Below are positions 10,181 through 18,612 of a DNA stretch of 64,000 nt, piece by piece (positions within the stretch are counted from its first letter, which is position 1; each line of letters opens with the position of its first letter). Position numbers and translations under genes: made by a program. Under the pieces are notes generated by a model. The model saw only the letters and a list, made by a program, of their open reading frames with translations, searched no databases and was not told the DNA's origin. The stretch comes from CAZAYP01 sp964489425 [NCBI: uncultured Verrucomicrobiota bacterium] (GTDB lineage Bacteria > Verrucomicrobiota > Kiritimatiellia > RZYC01): positions 19,450 through 83,449 of the forward strand of contig CAZAYP010000015.1 of assembly GCA_964489425.1 (NCBI GenBank). The letters run 5' to 3'.

Positions 10181-10248
10181 TCTCAGCATGAGCTTGTGAT
10201 TGGCGGGCCAGTCCCGTCGACCTCCGGTCATCAACTCATTTGTTGTGT
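10181..10248 (-). repeat. Possible integron attC site (degenerate)
   Basis: Directly after the stop of the M28 peptidase gene (minus strand). It starts with ACACAAC followed by AAATGAG, the same ACACAACAAA start as the stronger site at 13151-13229. The inner arms ATGAGTTGATGACCGG and (reverse complement) ATGAGCTTGTGATTGG pair with single-base bulges. The right box reads GCTGAGA instead of the GTTRRRY consensus, so this site is degenerate or a false call. Confidence 0.4.
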
Positions 10249-10253
10249 TTTGC

Positions 10254-11465
10254 TTACTTTCGTAAGAGCCAATTCAATGCCTCAGCAATCTCGATGACTT
10301 TGCGGCAATCAACAATGTCAATATTGTCTTTAGGTGTATGAGTAATCTCCTGGCTCTCAATATGTTCTATAAACCATTGTGATGATATGGCGATTGCCGG
10401 ACATCCCTGTTGAACAAAAATGCTATGGTCTCCTTGAGGCCACTGACGCCCTTCTATGATTCCATCGTATTTCGCCAACATGTCATTGGCGCGTGCTCGC
10501 ATGGCCGCTGGAACATCAAAAAACGAAAATGCCGATTTGCCTTCTTTATACCCCGCGCCATCGATGTTGATATTCAATACAATATTCTTGAAATGTCCTT
10601 GATTCTTCCTGATGTAATCCATCTGTCCGGGTACGGCATAATAATCTTCACCATTGAACGCCACGATCTCAAGCAATCTGTCCCCACGATAGTCTTTGAG
10701 GAATTCGGCCAGCAGTAACAAGGTAATAACTCCTGTGGCATTGTCAATTGCACCCGGAGTGCCTTTCTTGGCGTCAATATGTGCCGAAATTACGATGCGC
10801 TTATCCTTGGTTCTCCCTTTTCTCGCAATGACATTATACGCTGTGGCGGGAATTCGGGCTGAGCGAGACTGCAACAGCGCGAGCTTTCCGATGCAGGACA
10901 AGAGTCTTTTCCCTTCCTCTTCGGTTGTATAGACAGAAGGAATATCGAAGTCGCCGTCCTCAATAAGAGGAAAGGGATAGACGCCGCCAGCCAGGGCGGC
11001 ATTACGTCCGGTTGCGGAGATGATCGCCGCAGGTCGCGTTTGTTCAAGAAGCGCAATGATTTTTCGATGTTCTTCCGGGTTATAGAACACGAAGTTTTTG
11101 GGCATGAGCTGTTCTTTGGCAATATCACCATACAAAAGAAGGATTTTGCCGGTTATCTCCTGCCGTTCGAGTTCTTTGGAACATGCAGCGCTTATCAGCG
11201 GGGCTTGAACAGAACATCCAAGAGAATAGGGACTCGCCAAGACGTTGAGCTCTTGATTTGCGACATGTAATGTTGCTCCACCGTCTTCCCAATCCATTAC
11301 GCCCAACTCAGATATCTGTGTTCGCCACCCGAATGAGGAAACTTCCTTTTCGAAAAAACGCGTTGCTCGTCTGTTGCCCTCACTGCCAACGCAACGTTCT
11401 GGAATTTCCTGGCATAGCATATTCAGATACGACACGCATTTTTTATAAAGTCGTTCTGTTTCCAT
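10254..11465 (-). CDS. M28-family zinc aminopeptidase-like protein
   Basis: 403 residues with no signal peptide, so probably cytoplasmic. Candidate di-zinc ligands of the M28 fold are present in order: His in ISAHIDAKKG, Asp in GAIDNATG, the Glu-Asp pair in FNGEDYYA, Asp in NINIDGAG, and His in EITHTPKDN. A PA-like insertion precedes the catalytic half. Expected activity is removal of N-terminal amino acids from peptides; the substrate is not predictable. ATG at 11465 follows AGGA about 11 bases upstream. The gene is clearly AT-richer than flanking core genes and its stop is followed by an attC-like palindrome, pointing to acquisition as a cassette or on another mobile element. Confidence 0.82.
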   Translation of the reverse strand: METERLYKKCVSYLNMLCQEIPERCVGSEGNRRATRFFEKEVSSFGWRTQISELGVMDWEDGGATLHVANQELNVLASPYSLGCSVQAPLISAACSKELERQEITGKILLLYGDIAKEQLMPKNFVFYNPEEHRKIIALLEQTRPAAIISATGRNAALAGGVYPFPLIEDGDFDIPSVYTTEEEGKRLLSCIGKLALLQSRSARIPATAYNVIARKGRTKDKRIVISAHIDAKKGTPGAIDNATGVITLLLLAEFLKDYRGDRLLEIVAFNGEDYYAVPGQMDYIRKNQGHFKNIVLNINIDGAGYKEGKSAFSFFDVPAAMRARANDMLAKYDGIIEGRQWPQGDHSIFVQQGCPAIAISSQWFIEHIESQEITHTPKDNIDIVDCRKVIEIAEALNWLLRK

Positions 11466-11589
11466 GCAATTTTATCCTGTTTGGCGCACGGGGCGGCTGA
11501 CGTGGCCATGACGCGCGGCGCCAGGGGGGCGCGTCTTCACATTGGATTCCGCTGAAAAAGTCGGGGTACATCGTGGCGTTCTAAATCGA

Positions 11590-11814
11590 TCAGCTTTGTT
11601 TGGTCTGCCGCTTGGCCCGGGGGGCGGGGGCTTTCGTCCTGATCAGATATAGCTCACGCCGGTTCAGCAGCTCCCACTCCACCTCTTCCCCACCCTTGAC
11701 GCCCAACGCGGCGGCCAGCGGCATTGGCAGATAGACATAGAACCTCTGGTTTTGTCCGCTGGAGCGGATCGCCTGTATTTTCAACGGGTAGCGGGCCACT
11801 TCCTGGTTTTTCAT
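11590..11814 (-). CDS. Small AbrB/SpoVT-like protein
   Basis: 74 residues. The core RSSGQNQRFYVYLPMPLAAA followed by LGVKGGEEVEWELL matches the swapped-hairpin AbrB pattern (beta strand, 'P..lA..lG...G..v.w.l'), ending in a basic tail. AAAGGA lies 7 bases before the ATG and a good promoter lies upstream. No toxin partner follows. Similar small proteins often sit beside transposases (recalled, not searched), and transposase debris lies just upstream on the opposite strand. Likely a DNA-binding regulator; could be a solitary antitoxin. Confidence 0.6.
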   Translation of the reverse strand: MKNQEVARYPLKIQAIRSSGQNQRFYVYLPMPLAAALGVKGGEEVEWELLNRRELYLIRTKAPAPRAKRQTKQS

Positions 11815-11837
11815 GCGACGATCCTTTCTTTCAAGAC

Positions 11838-11866
11838 AATATAGTCTATAGGCTATGTTATGGCAA
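11838..11866 (-). promoter_or_regulatory. Sigma70-like promoter of the AbrB-like gene
   Basis: On the minus strand TTGCCA (11866-11861), a 17-base spacer and TATATT (11843-11838) lie 24 bases before the start codon. The spacer and -10 contain the near-palindrome ATAGCCTATAGACTAT, a plausible operator for an autoregulated AbrB-type protein. Confidence 0.5.
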
Positions 11867-11919
11867 GCATAAATATCCAGGTCGCGCTCGCAGAAGGCCA
11901 GCGGAAATCCCCCGCCGTT

Positions 11920-12075
11920 AAACCCTTCGCTGCTTTACCGGTGGAGCGCTTGCCGGACCGGCAGGCGGTGAGCGCCTGCTTATACGATATCCGCTGGCGA
12001 ATGGCCTTGAACATCCCGCCGGACTGGCACGGCATGGATCCTACCCCCCTGGTGTATTTCCGCAAACGGCTATTC
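11920..12075 (+). pseudogene. Transposase N-terminal fragment (DUF772-like)
   Basis: The plus-strand frame reads ...LPDRQAVSACLYDIRWRMAL followed by NIPPDWHGMDPTPLVYFRKRL. This matches the DUF772 N-terminal domain of IS1182/IS5-type transposases (pattern DRQA...R.rIdWk.aL.l......d.s.l..FR.RL). The catalytic DDE part is absent; after about 12080 the frame runs into unrelated sequence. A decayed insertion sequence remnant. Confidence 0.5.
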
Positions 12076-12079
12076 TGTC

Positions 12080-12477
12080 ATTCCTTTAAATCAATCCTCT
12101 TTTTGAGGATCATCCGACAAGTGCCTGTCTGGATTTCAAAAAGCAGGTGCGAATGGAAGCAGACAAACAACCACGGATGGACACGAATGGACGCGGATGT
12201 GAATCGGGGAAGATAGCGGATTGCCCTGAAATATCCGTGTTAATCCGCGTGCATCCGTGGTTCAAATTATTCTCTTGGTTTGCGGCCTCAGGCCGCGTCT
12301 TGAACGGGTGGCACCTGGGTTCCGAGATGGTTCCACGGATCTTGGACAGGGCAAGATTCGGGCATCCTGTTCAGTTGGTTATCCTGTCCAGAATTCTGGT
12401 CCGGGTTGGGCCACGCCGTGGTGATCGGTCGTCAGACAGGAACTTCCCGGATGAACCCTTTTTGAGGGTTCGTTCGG
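12080..12477. other. Intergenic region of nested palindromes
   Basis: No gene supported. It holds the dispersed inverted repeat at 12170-12263, an 8-base inverted repeat TGGACAGG/CCTGTCCA (about 12342-12390), and a hairpin GAACCCT-ttttg-AGGGTTC (about 12453-12471) just beyond the stop of the gene at 12478-13029, which could act as a weak terminator although no T-run follows. Confidence 0.45.
12170..12263. repeat. Dispersed 'CCACGGATGG' inverted repeat
   Basis: The left arm ACCACGGATGGACACGAATG... (12170-12198) pairs imperfectly with the right arm ATATCCGTGTTAATCCGCGT... (12232-12263). Part of the left arm plus GTGAATCGGGG is repeated at about 63123-63155. Repeats of this wording are common between genes in Verrucomicrobia and Planctomycetes (recalled, not searched). 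Confidence 0.6.
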
Positions 12478-13029
12478 CTAATCTTCGGGGCCTGGGTTAA
12501 GGCACCGATTGCATAATGCCTTATGAACCGCGGCGAATATTTCCCGATTGCTGGGTACAGAAAACCATATTCCGTGAACCCGGTTAATATGGTTGTAATG
12601 TTTTTCAAGAAGGTTGAAAATGCCTTCAGGATTTTTTTGAGAAACGAAATATCTGGTTATGACCGATGCAAGCAATTGATTGTATTCGGAGGATGGTCGT
12701 TTCAAGACCTTATCAATCTCATTCCAATAATCCCATGGAATTTGAATTGAGGATCGCTCCCATTCATTTTGAAAAGCACTTTGAAGAACAGAAATAGTGG
12801 ATCCAATATCTCTTCGGCGCTTAATAGCCATTAGGAACAAAATCAGTATCAGTTTCCTGACTTCCATGGTCTCATTCATGAATCCCTGGGCTAAAACCGG
12901 GAAAATATCGTCCCCAACCTCTTTCTTTTCAAAATATGCCCAAATGAGGCAAATAAGATCGTTCTTCAAAGAATCGCGTCGAAAATGAAGGACCCGAGAT
13001 TTGGCTTCCTGGATATTTTTCCGTGTCAC
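12478..13029 (-). CDS. Hypothetical protein, AT-rich, helical
   Basis: 183 residues starting at a GTG with no clear ribosome site. The sequence is predicted all-helical (EVRKLILILFLMAIKRRR and similar amphipathic segments), loosely like a HEAT-repeat solenoid, without catalytic motifs or membrane segments. Base composition is much lower in GC than the chromosome around it. It follows the attC-like site at 13151-13229 on the same strand, so it fits as the next gene in a cassette array. Not recognised; no function assigned. Confidence 0.55.
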   Translation of the reverse strand: MTRKNIQEAKSRVLHFRRDSLKNDLICLIWAYFEKKEVGDDIFPVLAQGFMNETMEVRKLILILFLMAIKRRRDIGSTISVLQSAFQNEWERSSIQIPWDYWNEIDKVLKRPSSEYNQLLASVITRYFVSQKNPEGIFNLLEKHYNHINRVHGIWFSVPSNREIFAAVHKALCNRCLNPGPED

Positions 13030-13150
13030 TGAATGGGAAAAATGCGGTTCTCTTGGATTCGCTAGTCATTGTTCTTGTTCCAACTATTCTGAACAACGTC
13101 GAGGCGCCATGGGGTCGGAGGCGTCAGGGTGTCGCGTCTTCACATTTCAC

Positions 13151-13229
13151 ATTCAACGGTAGCCCTCACGGGCTGCTGGGGGACGCGTCCGCACGGCCCC
13201 CGGCAATACTGTGCAGGGCTTTGTTGTGT
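13151..13229 (-). repeat. Integron attC-like recombination site
   Basis: 79 bases on the minus strand. The left box ACACAAC fits RYYYAAC at 6 of 7 positions; the right box GTTGAAT fits GTTRRRY exactly. Inner arms AGCCCTGCAC and (reverse complement) AGCCCTCAC pair perfectly except for one extra G, the extrahelical base typical of attC. Further in, GGGGG pairs with CCCCC. The stop codon of the gene at 13166-13708 lies inside the site, as is common for integron cassettes. Confidence 0.6.
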
Positions 13230-13672
13230 GTCCTATGTTTCCATTCTGGCGTCCGCGTCGAAAGGATAATCAGACTCGTGGGGGGAGCAAACCAGATGAG
13301 TATCGTGACTAGGAACCAGATGCCGAAGTCATTCCACTGGACAACACCCGCTGCGGTTCCAATGACCTCCATAATGATGAGGACAAGAATGGCGGCTGCA
13401 TTCGTCCAAATGAGCCAACGGAGAGCCGCAGCGGTCGTTTGCGAACGGAACGCGGAAATGAGGGCAACTACAGCCGCTATGACCATGACGAGGGCCGGGA
13501 TGAAATCCGTGGCTGTGCCGAGATCAAAATGGGATCCAAACCAAACAATCCAGCGTTCCCCAACAACCATTGGCGTCGGTAACGACCAAGGAGGATCGAG
13601 CAAGTACGGTGTCCAAACGATTGCCTGCAACACGGCAACCATCACCACGGGAATCTTGATGCTGCGTTTCAT
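13166..13672 (-). CDS. Integral membrane protein, probable integron cassette gene
   Basis: 168 residues from ATG 13672 (MKRSIKIPVVMVAVLQ...); an upstream in-frame ATG at 13708 lacks a ribosome site. Four hydrophobic segments are visible (IPVVMVAVLQAIVW; FIPALVMVIAAVVALI; WTNAAAILVLIIMEVIG; FGIWFLVTILIWFAPPTSL). The C-terminal tail KALHSIAGGRADASPSSP is encoded by the attC-like palindrome itself, a hallmark of cassette ORFs. No family recognised; the four-helix layout resembles small cassette-borne membrane proteins of unknown role. Confidence 0.6.
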   Translation of the reverse strand: MKRSIKIPVVMVAVLQAIVWTPYLLDPPWSLPTPMVVGERWIVWFGSHFDLGTATDFIPALVMVIAAVVALISAFRSQTTAAALRWLIWTNAAAILVLIIMEVIGTAAGVVQWNDFGIWFLVTILIWFAPPTSLIILSTRTPEWKHRTHNKALHSIAGGRADASPSSP

Positions 13673-13742
13673 TTCCGTATACACAACAGAGTATTGAGCG
13701 TCACGCATAGCACGGGGTGTTTATGCTTAAATTCAGCAATTA

Positions 13743-13790
13743 CGTCAACCCAAACCTTAAAATCTCAAGATTTATGGGGTTTTGTTGACG
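13743..13790. repeat. 48-bp AT-rich palindrome
   Basis: The arms begin and end with the perfect inverted repeat CGTCAAC/GTTGACG and meet around AATCT-CA-AGATT. It lies between the radical SAM gene and the start of the cassette-like membrane protein. It could be a transcription terminator for the radical SAM gene or a degenerate attC/attI-like boundary; its CAACAAAA start recalls the other two sites. Confidence 0.45.
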
Positions 13791-13996
13791 CATAGCAAAG
13801 TTGGGGGCACTGATATACGTCAAGCGGGTGGGTTCCGCCGTGCCGGGTCGCATCTCCCGTAGGGGCGTGGGCGCAGCGACACCGAGGGGCGGCTTACCCG
13901 ATCGGTCTACCCGCCTTGATGGTGTCATCATCCGCGGATCGAAACCAGGAGGAAGGGGTCGGTCCGAGCATAGTTGCAATTGAAGGCGAGGCGATC

Positions 13997-15316
13997 TCAA
14001 GGGTCTGTTGCAAGGCCTGCGCCGGGTCTGGAAGCCTGGCCGCGCAACGTCGCGCGGGTTGGATTAAAGTAGCCCAGGCGCACGCGCGGGAACCGGCGGC
14101 GCAGCCACTGCGCCCAGGCTAGCATGCCCACGGTCTTTCCCCGGGGTGCGCGGCCCAAGACCTGCGCGTACCACGCCGGATCCATGTTCAGGTTGCGGGC
14201 CTGGATCATGTTTACGTCAGTGGCGCGCAGCAGGTTTTCCAGGGCGCGCAGTTCGCCGCGGCTGTCGGTGAATCCCGGGAACACAAGGTAGTTGAGCGAC
14301 ACCCATACCCCGTGGCGGCGGGCAATGCGGATGGACTCGACCACGTCGGCCAGCGCGTAGCCGCGGGGCTGGTAGTAGGCGTGATAATATTCTGGTTGCG
14401 CGGAGTTGAGGCTGACGCGCAGGCTGTCCAGCCCCGCCTTGCACAGGCGCTCCACATCCGCCGGCCGGCTGGCGTTGGTGTTCATGTTGAGCACTCCGCG
14501 GGCCGTGCGGGCGCGGATAGCCTTGATGGCCTGCTCCACGAGGCGCGCCTGCAAAAGCGGCTCGCCTTCGCAACCCTGGCCGAAGCTGGCGATGGGATCA
14601 GCCGCGTGCTGGAGGTGCGGCGCGACGTACTCGCAGATTTCGGCACAGGTAGGTACGAAATCGAGTCGGTGCTGGGTCGAAGGGATACACGAAGCCGCCG
14701 GCTGGTGGGAAATGCATCCCACGCAACGCGCGTTGCAGGCCGGACTGACTGGGATGGGGCATTCCATCCGGCCCAGGACCAGGTTGCAGGCGTTCGGGCA
14801 GCGGTACTCAAATACGCAGTGGTTGACCAGGTGCCGAACCAGGCGGTTGCGGGGATAGCGCTTGATCAGGCTGGCGGCCCCCCTGGCGATCCGGCCTGCC
14901 CAAGCCGGTGGAATATGGTGCCGCAACTGGCGGTCGATGAGTTGGCCCGCCGCTACAAACCGGCCGTTCGTCCAGCCTACGGCCGTGTAGCAGAAGAGCG
15001 GCAGGCGCGGCGCCGCCGGCTCCTGCTCATACGCAGCGGACAGGAACTGGAGGTATCCGGGCGGCAGGAACACCGCGGCCGCCTGCACTGGCGCGCCCCG
15101 GTACTCCCGCAATACCACGAGCTTTTTCCGGCGCGGATCAAACCCCACGGGATAGCGGCCTGGCAGAGAGAAAAAGGAACTGGCCGCCGGGACCGGCATG
15201 AGTTCCGCGATGTCCGGTTGCCGCCACTGTCCAAGGCTGGCGCCGGCCATCAGCAAGTCCGGCACATCGAAGGCGTGCCCCCCTGCGTCACAGGCAACGA
15301 GGCAGGGACCTTTCAT
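13997..15316 (-). CDS. Radical SAM protein
   Basis: 439 residues. The cluster motif CX3CX2C is present in PACNARCVGCIS (about 193-204), binding the 4Fe-4S cluster that cleaves S-adenosylmethionine. SFGQGCEGEPLL and LNMNTNASRPADVERL follow in the barrel, as in the MoaA/activase-like superfamily. A Cys-rich stretch (CVFEYRCPNACNLVLGRMEC) precedes the motif. The ~190-residue N-terminal region is not recognised. The start ATG overlaps the stop of the upstream membrane protein gene (ATGA), so the two are translationally coupled. The reaction cannot be assigned. Confidence 0.8.
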   Translation of the reverse strand: MKGPCLVACDAGGHAFDVPDLLMAGASLGQWRQPDIAELMPVPAASSFFSLPGRYPVGFDPRRKKLVVLREYRGAPVQAAAVFLPPGYLQFLSAAYEQEPAAPRLPLFCYTAVGWTNGRFVAAGQLIDRQLRHHIPPAWAGRIARGAASLIKRYPRNRLVRHLVNHCVFEYRCPNACNLVLGRMECPIPVSPACNARCVGCISHQPAASCIPSTQHRLDFVPTCAEICEYVAPHLQHAADPIASFGQGCEGEPLLQARLVEQAIKAIRARTARGVLNMNTNASRPADVERLCKAGLDSLRVSLNSAQPEYYHAYYQPRGYALADVVESIRIARRHGVWVSLNYLVFPGFTDSRGELRALENLLRATDVNMIQARNLNMDPAWYAQVLGRAPRGKTVGMLAWAQWLRRRFPRVRLGYFNPTRATLRGQASRPGAGLATDP

Positions 15317-18300
15317 GGCGCGGGGCCAGCGGATGATCCCTGGGGCATGACGCGCAGGCTGACCGGCAGTTGCACGGCCTGGTCGCGGTGCGTGTCGTCC
15401 GTGCTCAAGCGCAGGCGCTTGCCGGTAACGCGGTCATACAAGCCGCACCAGATTTTGTACTCGCCGGGCGCGGTATCCGCAGGCACAACCACGGTGCGGG
15501 TTGCGGTGAAGATCTCCGGGAATGGCTGGAACGCCAGGTCCTGGGCCGGAATGTTGCCCAGGAGCACGTGGTCATCCTGGAAACGCCGCTGGCCGGCCTG
15601 GAAGTGCACGAACACGGCCCACTGCCACGGCTTGGCCTGCGGCGGGCATCGCCAGAACCAGGTCATCTCCACGGCTTGCCCGGGAACCACGGCAATCGGC
15701 GCCACGTTAACGCCAAGCAGTTGAAAACCGTGCCTGAAGCGGACGGCGCAGGGCTGGTCCGGAACCACCTGGCGCGCGAGTTCCTGCAGCAGGCTGCCCG
15801 GATCGCCGTCCGTCGCGCCGCGGTCGGCCCACTGGGCCAGCAGGTCCAGGGCCGGCTGGTAATGCGGGTAAAGCTCCAAGGCCAGGCGCAGGTCCGCGAA
15901 CGCATTGGCCGGGTCCGTGCCCGGCGTTGCCAATGCCTTGGCAGCTTCGCCATAGAGCTGGGCGGCACGCCGCTTGGCATAAAGCTGCTTGCCGGCAAAC
16001 GGGCCGTACTCGGTCCAGTACATCCGGGTGGCGCGGCGAAACTCGGCGCGCCACTGGTCCGGCGCAAAATCAAACACGATCCATGCGCCCAGCGGGGTTT
16101 CGCGCATGCTGATGCCCTGGGACAGCAGCAGGCGGCGCGCGCGCGGCGCGTCCGGACCCGCCACAATGAAGGCCGTGCGCGGTCCCAGTTCCAGTTCCAA
16201 CGCGGCGTTGTCCTGCGGCAGCGGCGGCTGGTTGACGGTGCGCTCAAAAAGTCGCGCATGCGGGGTGCGGATGCGCCCGCCGGTGGCCGCGTGCACGCGG
16301 CCGCCCAGCCAGCGGTTGGCGTATAACTGATCGATGCCGCGTTGTTCCAACAGTCCCACGAGTTCCGATACCACGAGCGGCGGCGGCGCCATCGTTGGTG
16401 AGATTTGCTGCTCGAGCAGCATGATTTCCGAAACTGCCATGCCGTAGGACGTGGGCAGCCGCAGGCGCAGGAACGACGCGGTCACGGCCGGCCAGCGGTA
16501 TTCCTGCACGTAGAAAAGACCGCCGTAAAACAGGCGCGGGCCGGACCAGAAATAGGGCGTGCTGGGGGCGGCGGGGACGATCTCGCGCCATTGGGTTCCA
16601 TCGTCGGATACGTCCACGGCGATTCCGGCCGGGTATCGGTCATCGCGGCTGAGCATGCGCACGCCGCTCACGGCTGTCGGGGCCGCCAGTTGGTACGTCA
16701 GCTCTGCCGGCCGATCAAACGGCGGGTCCAGAAAAGACAGTTGCGTATCCAGATCATCGTCAAGGAGGTTGGTGGTCACATCGCGGCCATCGGCCTGGCC
16801 AAGGGCCCGGATGCGCTCCTTGGTCAGGTATTGCCAGTCCAGCGGCGGCGGCGTCAGGTCATAGGCCAGCCGGTACCCGCCCACCCGCGCCACGCTGCCC
16901 GTGGTTCCCGAGGTCAGCCGGAACACGTTGAACCCGAGGGCGTCGTTCAGCACCGCGAACCGGTCGGCCAGTTCGGTCCGGACGGCGTAAGGCGCGTACC
17001 GCTCATAATTGAGCTCTGTGACGCAGATCTTTTCATCCACGACGTAATTGATCCAGTGGTCGCGATAGACCCCGAAAAAAACGGGGATATCCTGTTTCGC
17101 AGCCCAGGCGGCCAACTCGATGGCCTGATCCCACAGCGCCAGGTTCTGCGCGCGGCGCTGCAGGGCATCCTCAAAAGCCAGGCGGTGCGGCCACAGCAGG
17201 ACCAGCACCGGGACCCAGGCCAGGCCGAACCGCAGGCGTTGGCGCAGCCACGCCACCAGCACGCCCACGGCCACGGCGAGCACGGGATACAGCGGCATCA
17301 GGTACCGCACCTCGCACAACGGCGCGTAGTGGGAAATGGAAAACAAGACCAGCAGCGCCAGCGCCGCAAACCACGGCGCGAGCAGGTGCAGGGCTTGCTC
17401 CTGCACGGGCCAGCGGCGCAGGCTGCGTGCCGTGATCAGCGCCCAAGCCACCAGGGCCGCGGCATACACCAAGCCGCGCGCGACACTCCCGGCCGACCAC
17501 CCGGCCACGCCGGCAAACGGCAGGATGGTGACGGCCAGGTACCCCAAGCCCTCGACCAGCGGTGTGCGGCCCAGCGACCCGCCGAACGCGAAGGTGCCCC
17601 AGTGATGCGTGATGTTCCACACCCACCATGGCATGCTCGCTACGAAGAACGCCCCCAGGGCCAGCCACATGCCCAGACGCCAGATCCTGCCGCGCAGCCC
17701 GATGAGCAGGCTGATCGCCGCGGGCATATAAAACACCACGATCAGCTGGTTGGCCCACCACCCCAACCCGGCCGCTGCGCCCATGAGCAGGCAGTCCACA
17801 GGCGCCAAGCGCTCACTGCGCAGGGCCTGGCCTGCAATCCGGTTGGCGAGCCAGACGACCGCCGATCCGAACACCAGGGTTGACGTGTAGCCGATCAACG
17901 CTCCGGAGGTGTAGTAGTAATAGACTCCATTCCCGACCACGCAGAGGCTCAGCGCGGCGATCCCGCCCCAGCGACTGCCGCTGGCGTCCCGGCCCCAAAG
18001 ATAAATCAGCACCAGGAACACCGCGGCCAGGGCCACGGTGCCCAGGGGCGTCACCAGCGGCGAAAACCCGAACACCATGCCCAGCAGCGCGGCCACGCCC
18101 GGCTCGACGCTGCCCATGTAGCCCTGGCCGTAAAAGAACACCGGGAACTCGGTGCGGGCGGCCATGTGCTTGGCCATGAGGCCGCCGATGCTGAAATCCG
18201 TGTTGGCGCGGTACTGCGCGCAGGTGGCCGCAAACACATGTACGCCGATGCCCACGGCCAGCAGCAGGGCCAGCGCGATCCGCCCGGCCCAAACAGAACG

Positions 18301-18327
18301 ACGGGACTCCACGGGGGTGGCGTTCAT
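15313..18327 (-). CDS. Large membrane glycosyltransferase-like (GT39/PMT-type) protein
   Basis: 1004 residues; ATG at 18327 is chosen because GGAGG lies 6 bases upstream. About twelve hydrophobic segments occupy residues 15-390. The first periplasmic loop carries NTDFSIGGLMAKHM and FFYGQGYMGSVEP, as in lipid-linked-sugar-dependent (PMT/ArnT-like) glycosyltransferases. The soluble C-terminal half contains a discoidin-like segment (TTNLLDDDLDTQLSFLDPPF ... VDVSDDGTQWREI, about 520-640), then a further region ending in a beta domain (VEMTWFWRCPPQAKPWQW). Coupled through ATGA to the radical SAM gene. Possibly surface glycan assembly; donor and acceptor unknown. Confidence 0.7.
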   Translation of the reverse strand: MNATPVESRRSVWAGRIALALLLAVGIGVHVFAATCAQYRANTDFSIGGLMAKHMAARTEFPVFFYGQGYMGSVEPGVAALLGMVFGFSPLVTPLGTVALAAVFLVLIYLWGRDASGSRWGGIAALSLCVVGNGVYYYYTSGALIGYTSTLVFGSAVVWLANRIAGQALRSERLAPVDCLLMGAAAGLGWWANQLIVVFYMPAAISLLIGLRGRIWRLGMWLALGAFFVASMPWWVWNITHHWGTFAFGGSLGRTPLVEGLGYLAVTILPFAGVAGWSAGSVARGLVYAAALVAWALITARSLRRWPVQEQALHLLAPWFAALALLVLFSISHYAPLCEVRYLMPLYPVLAVAVGVLVAWLRQRLRFGLAWVPVLVLLWPHRLAFEDALQRRAQNLALWDQAIELAAWAAKQDIPVFFGVYRDHWINYVVDEKICVTELNYERYAPYAVRTELADRFAVLNDALGFNVFRLTSGTTGSVARVGGYRLAYDLTPPPLDWQYLTKERIRALGQADGRDVTTNLLDDDLDTQLSFLDPPFDRPAELTYQLAAPTAVSGVRMLSRDDRYPAGIAVDVSDDGTQWREIVPAAPSTPYFWSGPRLFYGGLFYVQEYRWPAVTASFLRLRLPTSYGMAVSEIMLLEQQISPTMAPPPLVVSELVGLLEQRGIDQLYANRWLGGRVHAATGGRIRTPHARLFERTVNQPPLPQDNAALELELGPRTAFIVAGPDAPRARRLLLSQGISMRETPLGAWIVFDFAPDQWRAEFRRATRMYWTEYGPFAGKQLYAKRRAAQLYGEAAKALATPGTDPANAFADLRLALELYPHYQPALDLLAQWADRGATDGDPGSLLQELARQVVPDQPCAVRFRHGFQLLGVNVAPIAVVPGQAVEMTWFWRCPPQAKPWQWAVFVHFQAGQRRFQDDHVLLGNIPAQDLAFQPFPEIFTATRTVVVPADTAPGEYKIWCGLYDRVTGKRLRLSTDDTHRDQAVQLPVSLRVMPQGSSAGPAP

Positions 18328-18551
18328 CACGGCCTCCGGCCGCCCCAATGCCCGATATGGGATAAACTATTCATGCTCAGGTTGAGGCCTGCATTAAAGG
18401 CAGCCAAAGGCACCGAGACAAGCACAAAGCACAGCCAGGTATAAGGCAATGGTCTGACCCAAAAGTAGAAAATCATTTTTGTCCGGAACAGCAACGAAGC
18501 CATAGGTCTGCGTACCGTAGTTCAGCGCCCCCCCCATGACGACAGCACTGT

Positions 18552-18580
18552 TTGACACACCGCGGTTTCCTTACTACTAT
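18552..18580 (+). promoter_or_regulatory. Sigma70 promoter of the toxin-antitoxin pair
   Basis: TTGACA (18552-18557), a 17-base spacer and TACTAT (18575-18580), 32 bases before the antitoxin start codon. The match to the sigma70 consensus is excellent. Confidence 0.7.
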
Positions 18581-18612
18581 GTCAGATATATTGTTTGAGT
18601 AAGGAGATCTAC

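Noticed and set aside
12453-12471. Hairpin GAACCCT/AGGGTTC as a third attC site
   Set aside because: Too short, with no matching GTTRRRY box; better explained as a small hairpin or weak terminator.
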